DNA from: Saxidomus purpurata
Taxonomy: Eukaryota; Mollusca; Bivalvia; Venerida; Veneridae
Assembly: GCA_022818135.1 (NCBI GenBank)
Contig: JAFMSR010000015.1
Location: 23,715,206-23,779,205, forward strand
DNA: 64,000 bases
Direction of reading: 5' to 3'
Under the pieces are notes generated by a model, which was given only the letters and a program-made list of their open reading frames with translations, made no database searches and was not told the DNA's origin. The position numbers and the translations under genes are program-made. The stretch's first letter is position 1. Each line of letters opens with the position of its first letter. Below, piece by piece: positions 57,395 through 64,000 of this stretch.

Positions 57395-57562
57395 CCATTG
57401 CAGAAAGCATGTAGTTCATCTCCCCTGCTGTGATGTAGCCCATGCCTTCTCTGTCAAAAGATTTAAATGCCTCACAGAATTCTGCAAAGGTCCCAATGTC
57501 TTCGATTTTCAAAATAGATTTAACAATCGGAAGAAATTCTTCGAAACTGTACTGTTTTTCAC
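57395..57562 (-). CDS. Essential myosin light chain-like, exon with third EF-hand
   Basis: Minus-strand exon of 168 bp from an acceptor AACTACAG to a donor GTATGT. It reads GEKQYSFEEFLPIVKSILKI, then FAEFCEAFKSFDREGMGYIT and AGEMNYMLSAMG (split Gly codon). FEEFLP and F..FDREG.GYI..GEM...L..MGERL are hallmarks of essential (alkali) myosin light chains, which wrap the first IQ motif of the myosin neck and in molluscs take part in Ca-regulated contraction. The Asp/Glu positions of this EF-hand loop (D-R-E-G-M-G-Y-I) are partly non-canonical, as is usual in the family, so Ca binding is doubtful. It is more divergent than textbook muscle forms, so it may be a non-muscle or lineage-specific paralogue. 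Upstream exons were not found. Confidence 0.87.
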
Positions 57563-58000
57563 CTGTAGTTGAAAACAATTTAATCAAAAGTGTTGCAGCA
57601 CATAATACGTTTTTTTGTTATTTTATCATGGCTACTGCATATTTGTATAGGAAAAAACTACTGTATTACTGACAATTGAACTTTATCTGTAATAGAGAAC
57701 ATGATCTATCTGAAAAGACAATACTTTTAAGACTTTATTATTGCCTAGATATAACTGCTTTTTGGTTCATACGAATAATTTGGAAAAGACTCAATCGGCC
57801 GGTCAAAAACAAAATAAAAAATAATTATATGATTTTGTAGGCTACAGAACACTTAAAAAGCAATCAAGTACATGTATTGATTTTCTTTCAGTAAAAAAGA
57901 TTGAGGTCGCTACTAAACAATTTTCTTACGTCACACGATATTACGTCACACAATATTGTAGGGCGTGAGAACTGTCAATCAACGTGCCATAATACAAATG
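57563..58000. other. Probable intronic sequence upstream of the myosin light chain exon
   Basis: No exon recognised. 'attacgtcacac' is duplicated near 57930-57955. Confidence 0.4.
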
Positions 58001-58097
58001 AGATAGAGTAACTGTTGGCTCGAATAAATTACGTCATTTCTCGGAGGCTACGCCTCCTCGAAGTAACATAATTATTCTCACCAACAGTACTCTATCT
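58001..58097. repeat. Imperfect palindrome with GGAGGC-tac-GCCTCC centre
   Basis: AGATAGAGTAACTGTTGG, AATAAATTACGTCA and TTCTCGGAGGC are mirrored by GCCTCCTCGAAG, AACATAATTATT and CCAACAGTACTCTATCT. A few mismatches and a small gap. Confidence 0.82.
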
Positions 58098-61018
58098 AAT
58101 ACTAAGACAAGTTTAAGTAGTCATATAAACAAAGTAGCCAGTTCATTTAGAGGCCAAATTATTAAGCAAATTTTACGTTTTTATTTCTAAGTATATTTCA
58201 TGCACTATTTCCAGTATTTATATGATTTTGTTATCGTTCGCCAACAGGAGGACTCGGGTAGAATTTACTTAAACTTACACAGATCTTTGTACCCATACTT
58301 CAAAGAAGAATAACACATTTGCTTTATATATACAAAAAATGTAGTAAATATTGTAGTGAGCACTTGAGCAAGCTTACAATGTTTCTAAATCTGACAATAT
58401 TCATCGTATCCATTTCATTCAAATACTGGCATAACATAAACCATATTACAACAGAACATTAAACATAACTGAAACATATCAGTTCAATATATTATTGGAG
58501 ATTTCTTTCACCTCACATCAATGTGAGCATATGTCGTATTAACTACCCTCCTTGCAAAGAAGGAGACAAATTCCGAAACGCATATATTGTGATGACATCG
58601 TAATGCATTTATACGCAAATGTATAAACAGTTCATTGAACTCAATCCGTATGCACTGCTATGTATATACATGTACATGTAACGTAATATTGAAACAAAAT
58701 TGTTTATAGGTATCAGTTACCAAAGATATATTTAAGCAACTCGTACATGTATGTACTAGTATACATATGATGTAATACTGGAACAAAATGGCTATGTTTA
58801 GAGTTTATAGGCATCGGTGACTCGCAATATCGTTTAGTTATGAACGAATATGTGCCTGAAATGTCTATCAACGAGACCTTTAGCTGCACAGGTAAAACCA
58901 GAAATAAAACTCTTGATGAGAAATGCTCTGGAACCCCGTACCCACGGCTGGCTTGGATTTCTCCCCGGACAAGAAACGGCGGGATGTTCTCGTTTCATGG
59001 CATTCACAAAAATAACCATGTATAACATTTTCAAAAATAAATCTTTAAAGAAGTGCTATACTGTATCGATACAACAAAGTATTCTTAATAAATAAATCAT
59101 TTACATATTTACGTTTTGATTAATTAATGTATACAACACATTTACAAGCGAACAACTGACTTATATATTATGCCACAGTCAATAACATTAAATTTGAAGC
59201 GACAATGAGAAAATCACTATAACTGATTTGCATTGTAATTACTTCCTTACAAAATATCTCACTATACGCTTGGCTAAGCCGGCCAAACCAATTTATAATA
59301 CAGTGACCATGAGGACAAATGTACTCTGCTTCGCGATTTGCCTCAGAAGACTAATAGACTATATAAACATGTATATGTAAGTATTGATGCCAGAAGCTGA
59401 ATGACCATACCATTCAAATCATTCAACACGTTGACTCGCATAACTCGCGTTACTACGAATACCAACAAAACAAGATTTTGGTTGGTCTTTACCACAAAAG
59501 ATCTATACATATTCAAGGACAATATTTCCCGCCTAATTCGCTCCGCTAAACCGACGGCAAATATATTACAGTCTCTAGAGGTATTTGTGTGATTTTTTTA
59601 TCCAGAGAATTTCTTGGTATAATTGTGTAAAGGGATGGCTGAAGTTTAATTTTTGTGAGGGTGATGTCAGTTTCCATGGAAACCAAGATGGCGTCCAAGA
59701 TGGCCGCCGTTTTATGAGGTTATGGTTTATATTACTCTATCGACTATAGCTAATATGTATCAATAGATGTTGACTTTAATTAAAGTACAGATATAGAACT
59801 CTGAATGCAGTGCTAATAAAGGTCACTAAAGGTCATTAATCTGGGTCAGTTATGGATCAAATTTAAAATCAATGTTATAAAACGCGTTTTACGTACATTT
59901 GTATTACAGTTTTAATTTGCTTTTTGCAGATTTCGCTCCAGGCTTATAAAAAGTGTTTTGTTACAACCTCTGGTCAGCATAGTTATAAATAAAATTAATT
60001 TCATGGTAAAATGTTGAATTATCACACAATTACCATTGAAAACGTGACAAACGTCAAAATGCTATATAAGCGTTTTCCTGCTTGTATTATATGCGTCTAT
60101 TTTCTTTATATTTCTAAACGTTTTTGAATCTTATAGGCTTTAATAAAATCATTACCATTGATCTTTAGATCAAGCTCACAAAAGTTAATGTCGAGGCCAG
60201 CTAGAGGTAAAAATGTGCAACTACCGTTTTAAAACAATTTTATCTATCTAGTTTCAACTTTCCTTCTAAGGTTAGGCCACAGGGCATACACACCAAAACA
60301 TTTTGAAATCAAAGCAATTAAAAACAAACATATTTTATTGTCATATACCGAGTACTACGGTGATATAGTGACACTGTTGTTGACTAGGAGTTAAAAGATA
60401 CCACCTCGATCTGCATTCTTTTTGTACAGAATTGTTCGAAAACAGGCTATAAATGCCTCTGCATTTGGTTGCAGGCAGTGCATAGCAACACTTGATACAT
60501 ATTTGTTATTTGTATTTATAATGCAGATCTATATGACTGTATTTACAGCTCATTCATTTAAATAAATCAAGGTCGGAGTCAAATATAGTCAAGTTAATAA
60601 AACCATTAAAGATTTTCGCTTCCACACGGTTTTCACACACATGTCACAGTATTTCCTGTACGTCAATCGCCACCTAATACACTTTGTACTCATACATATG
60701 GTGATTTATAATCGATGTCCACGCCAGCTCTACACAATAAATGTTGATTACAAGCATCTTAGCATATGTTTTTCTTTGCATGGATTATTAGCAGAAGCAA
60801 TGCATGTCCATTACTATATTGATGGAATAATGGTGGTTCTCATCTTTGACCTATCCATTTTGGGAGCGCATATACAAAGGATGAAATATCAGCAGAGGCA
60901 TGATTAAAATTTGCTGGTTTTTGAGCCGCCAGCTATTAAGGAATGCTAATTTTTGGCCTGCCTGCTTGCATTCGCGCTAAAATATGTCGACATACTGGTA
61001 TATAACAGGGCAAGGTGT
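58098..61018. other. Unannotated 2.9 kb
   Basis: No exon, element or RNA recognised. Contains AAGATGGCGTCC and AAGATGGCCGCC next to each other near 59685-59707. Open frames at 58834-59034 and 60641-60907 show no known signature. Confidence 0.4.
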
Positions 61019-62277
61019 TATGAGCTAAGACGACTTGTCGATATATATCGAATCATGTCGTAAAAACCTAAGCCATATTGTCAAAGGAAAACACAACTTG
61101 ATGGCTTAAGTTAATGCCACAAAATCATATTTTATAAATCGCGACTTAAACTGATATAAGACAACATAAATTTTGTTGATTTAAAGAGACTTTGCTAGCT
61201 TTCAAACAAAAACAAAAGGGCCAAGATGGCCCTATATCGCTCACCTGGCTACCATTGGCGATAATACACGGTCATCAAAAACACAAAGGGTAAATTTTAA
61301 CCTGGGCGACATTTGGGGGATTCGAACATTCTTGGAAGATGCCACTTAAGCAATGATACAAACCAAATATCTAAGCTCAAGGCCTTGTGGTTTCAGAAAT
61401 GAAGATTTTAAAAGTGTTTCCTATATAAGACTATGTAAAATTAAGAAACCCATAGGCGGGATCAATGTTGAGCCGGGGGTCATAATTTGATCTTGGTAGA
61501 GGTCCACTAGGTTATGCCACATGCTAAATATCTGAGCTCTAGGCTGTGTGGTTTCAGAGAAGAAGATTTTAAAAAAGTTGCTCCTATATAAGCATATGTA
61601 AAAACAAGGGACCCCATGCGGGGTCAATTTTGACTCGGGGGTCATAATTTGAACCATCTTGGTAGAGGTCCACTAGGTCATTCCACATGCCAAATATCGG
61701 AGCTCTAGGCCTTCCTATTTTCTAAAGTTTCTCCTTTCCGTTGCCATGGCAACCAGAGTTCTGCATGGAATGGAATTATTTGAACAACTATGAAAAGGCT
61801 TCATGCAAGAAACATCCTGGCAAAGTTTCATCATCATTGGTCTAGTCGTTTCAGAGGAGAAATGTCGTTTGAAGGAAAATGTTAACGGATATACGACGTA
61901 CGACATACGACGGACGGTGAGGATCCTAATAGCTCACTCTGGCACTGTGTGCCAGGTGAGCTAAAATGCGAGTGGTTATTGCAAGATGACACATGCTTCG
62001 TTGACGTACACTATGTCGTCTTGCGTGTAAGGGCAAGTCGACATACATATCTTGTACTCTTGTCGTTTTGATTTATATCGGTTTGTCCACTTAATGTTTG
62101 TGAACAAAGAGAAATAAATACACTTTCCCGACATGTATTATATATAGTCTTCCATGTAAGGGCAAGTCGACCTACACATCTTGTAATCTTGTTGCTTTCA
62201 TTTATTACAACAAACATATCTGCTTAGCTTTTTACGACATGATTCGATATATATCGACAACTTGTCTTAGCTCATGA
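61019..62277. mobile_element. Terminal-inverted-repeat element containing a family A copy
   Basis: Left TATGAGCTAAGACGACTTGT, then CGATATATATCGAATCATGT and CGTAAAAACCTAAGC; the right end (62222-62277) is the complement with about five mismatches in 54 bp. The interior has two related units beginning 'gtaagggcaagtcgac' at 62028 and 62156 and, at 61213-61963, a nested family A copy. No target duplication is clear. Confidence 0.7.
61213..61963 (-). repeat. Family A repeat, full copy
   Basis: On the minus strand: TAGCTCACCTGGCAC hairpin, a short CCGTCGTATG-type run in place of a long CCGT array, four body units, and terminus GGTGAGCGATATAGGGCCAT, GGCC hairpin, CTTTTG before a T run. A short, compact copy. 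Confidence 0.87.
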
Positions 62278-63044
62278 CTTATTGTGTTATATATCGGTTT
62301 GTGGACATAATTTAACTCGAAACATAGGACATTAACACATCATTCGGTGCCCACTTAAATCTTCCGTATGAAACACATGCCCAATATAGCTCCTCTGAAT
62401 CTATCTCAACTTTCAGACCATGGAGATGCTGTCTGTCAGACATCCGCTCTAATCTACCTGACCCACTACCTTTGGAAACTTACATTATCAAATATCAATG
62501 CCTCAAGTCATGATCTTTACAGACACAAAGTTATGTGTATCTACGACAATACAACAACTGCTTTGCAACACATATGTGATAATATTTTTATCATGCACAC
62601 ATGTGGTATTTCCGAGACAGTGAGTATAACTGTCAAAATCTTTACCAACTACTGTCATTCTGACATATGCTCTATCATTCCTTGATACCATGGCTAACAC
62701 CGAACTACCACTACTTACTTGTACAAATGAATTAAACAGAAATTTTAGTGAGAAGCGGAAAGTGTTTTTCCAGTTGATATCCGAGTATTGAGGTATTATA
62801 GGCAGATGGATGTAGGTAAAGGCTGTGTAGGCGAAACTGTTCGAACTTAGTATAACTTAATTGAAATGAGGTCAATAAATTATTATGTTGTACGAGCCTT
62901 TAGACTATTTATTAACGGAAATTAAAGCCTGCGTTATCACTTATCATTTATAAATAAACAGACGGGACGTTACGATACATTTATTGCATATGTTACAAAT
63001 TACAAATACATAAGTATCAAATTTGCCTTGATTTTCGGTGATAT
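62278..63044. other. Unannotated sequence
   Basis: A 105-codon open frame at 62368-62685 (MKHMPNIAPLNLSQLSDHGD...) has reasonable composition but no signature I recognise. Confidence 0.35.
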
Positions 63045-63188
63045 GTAGAGGTTATTATACGGGGCAGGTGTGCCTTTAGGCGATATTGGCACACTTGGTG
63101 AGCTATTGGCCCGAGGGCTTTAGCCAATATCTCACCAAGTGTGCCAATATCCCCTAAAGGCACACCTGCCCCGTATAATAACCTCTAC
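63045..63188. repeat. Strong hairpin: 66-bp arms, 12-nt loop, two mismatches
   Basis: Left arm GTAGAGGTTATTATACGGGG, CAGGTGTGCCTTTAGG, GATATTGGCACACTTGG and TGAG.TATTGGC (63045-63110); right arm its complement (63123-63188). The two visible mismatches are both in the inner half. Loop CCGAGGGCTTTA. Confidence 0.95.
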
Positions 63189-63389
63189 GTATTCATCATA
63201 AGCAGCTCTAAGTATTGCAAATAAGCAAATACCAAATAGTGGTCAATATTTTTAGAACATTTGTCATTATGCTCTGTAGCTATAACATTTCGTTCTGTAC
63301 ATAATTATGCCATTATGCTCTGTAGTAAAATCATTTCGTTCTTTGCATTAGTCATTATGCTACGAAAGACCGGTGGTGACATTTCAACT

Positions 63390-63495
63390 CCAATATTTCA
63401 CGATTTCAACTTCACGATTTCACGATTGAACGAATTCACGATTTCACGAATTCACGATTTCTCGGATCCACGATTTCAATTTCACGAATTTGTTA
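63390..63495 (+). repeat. Short-period array of TTCACGATTTCACGAA
   Basis: 'cacgatttc' recurs about eight times, alternating with 'acgaattc', at 8-17 bp spacing, immediately before the LINE-D coding sequence. Confidence 0.8.
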
Positions 63496-63499
63496 TTGA

Positions 63500-64000
63500 T
63501 ACGATGCCTTATATATGTTCTACAGTATATTAAATAATGCATTATCCAAACATGCTCCGATAAAAGAAAAGAGAGTTAAGCGTGAACACCAACCAGACTG
63601 GTTTACGGAAGAAATAAAATCAGTTATACAAGAAAGAGACAATTTGAAGAAAATTGGTAATCATGATAAATATAAAATTCTTAGAAATAAATCGTCAACT
63701 CTCATCAAAAGGAGTAAACGCGATTTCTGTAATAAAGCTGCTCAGAACAATAAAGACTCAGCTTATTTATGGAAAAATCTTAAAGATATCTCTAATCTGA
63801 ACCATGGAAATAAAATAAAAATGCCACAAAAACTGATAAAATCTGGCGTAGAAATTGAAGGATATTTAAATATAGTTGATGAAATAAATAAACATTTTAT
63901 ATAAATATTGCAAACATAATATCAAAAACCGCATTTTCAAAAGAACACTGATATAAATAAATCAACAGGTTTGGATGGGATTTTTGAAATATTGTGGTGA
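63500..64000 (+). pseudogene. LINE-D, 5'-truncated linker and RT start, cut by window edge
   Basis: 129 codons from 63515: LNNALSKHAPIKEKRVKREH, QPDWFTEEIKSVIQERD, KYKILRNKSSTLIKRSKRDF, DSAYLWKNLKDIS and VDEINKHFI before a stop at 63902. Shortly after, in another frame, INKSTGLDG appears at about 63955, so some sequence between is deleted. Same group as LINE-C and LINE-F. It may continue beyond 64000. Confidence 0.82.

Noticed and set aside
57930..57956. Duplicated ATTACGTCACAC as a possible paired CRE element of a promoter
   Set aside because: It lies inside or next to a palindrome region and inside a presumed intron; there is no associated transcription start or exon.
60641..60907. 88-codon frame as a small membrane protein
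   Set aside because: Hydrophobic residues are scattered rather than in clear segments, and no family similarity is recognised.
62368..62685. 105-codon plus-strand frame with balanced composition
   Set aside because: No recognisable domain, no start context or neighbouring exon; kept only as an unannotated note.

Overview
The window looks like ordinary nuclear DNA of a marine or freshwater bivalve mollusc, probably a heterodont clam or mussel-like species. I infer this from AT-rich, intron-rich sequence, many decayed CR1/Jockey-group LINEs with ATT-type 3' tails, a V-SINE-like tRNA-derived SINE, and above all several families of CCGT-rich, tandem-bodied interspersed repeats of the bivalve 'pearl'/Helentron-associated type. 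The species itself cannot be named from what I can see.

Only two host genes are supported. (1) A plus-strand Tctex-type dynein light chain, best matched to DYNLT2B (TCTEX1D2), has four consecutive coding exons with matching splice phases at 6897-7030, 8293-8362, 20698-20761 and 28872-28919, and a poly(A) signal at 28996. Its first exon is not found. Its 12.3 kb and 8.1 kb introns are almost entirely repeat insertions. (2) A minus-strand essential myosin light chain-like EF-hand gene has two phase-compatible exons, 57395-57562 and then 57016-57102. Its 5' and last exons are not recognised.

Layout. 0.6-4.2 kb: a CR1/Jockey-like LINE relic split by a hAT-like MITE, plus a second LINE 3' fragment. 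5.3-6.7 kb: a family A repeat with a nested TA-flanked MITE. 6.9-28.9 kb: the DYNLT2B-like gene, with introns holding a giant family D repeat (8.6-13.3 kb, containing two runs of 57-60 C and a nested family E element), three family A copies, a pogo-like MITE, a foldback element, and a second family D copy split by a LINE. 28.9-34 kb: repeat and LINE fragments, including a LINE relic joining an SGNH-hydrolase-like segment to an endonuclease segment. 34-38.7 kb: mostly featureless, with one SINE and a 217-bp duplication. 38.7-43.3 kb: a 40-bp minisatellite interrupted by a fairly young LINE, itself interrupted by a pogo-like MITE. 43.3-48.6 kb: palindromes and repeat families. 48.6-53.8 kb: a large terminal-inverted-repeat element and a LINE with ORF1 and endonuclease pieces. 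53.8-64 kb: a GAGATATC-rich array, palindromes, the myosin light chain exons, a terminal-inverted-repeat element containing family A, a strong 66-bp-arm hairpin, and the start of another LINE.

The most notable overall pattern is that at least six repeat families that look unrelated in their bodies share one architecture: a 5' hairpin usually starting TTAGCTC, a CCGT/CGGCGT microsatellite, tandem body units, a 3' hairpin, and a CTCTTG/CTTG end against a T-run. A second pattern is a set of near-perfect palindromes whose GC-rich centres resemble one another although their arms do not.
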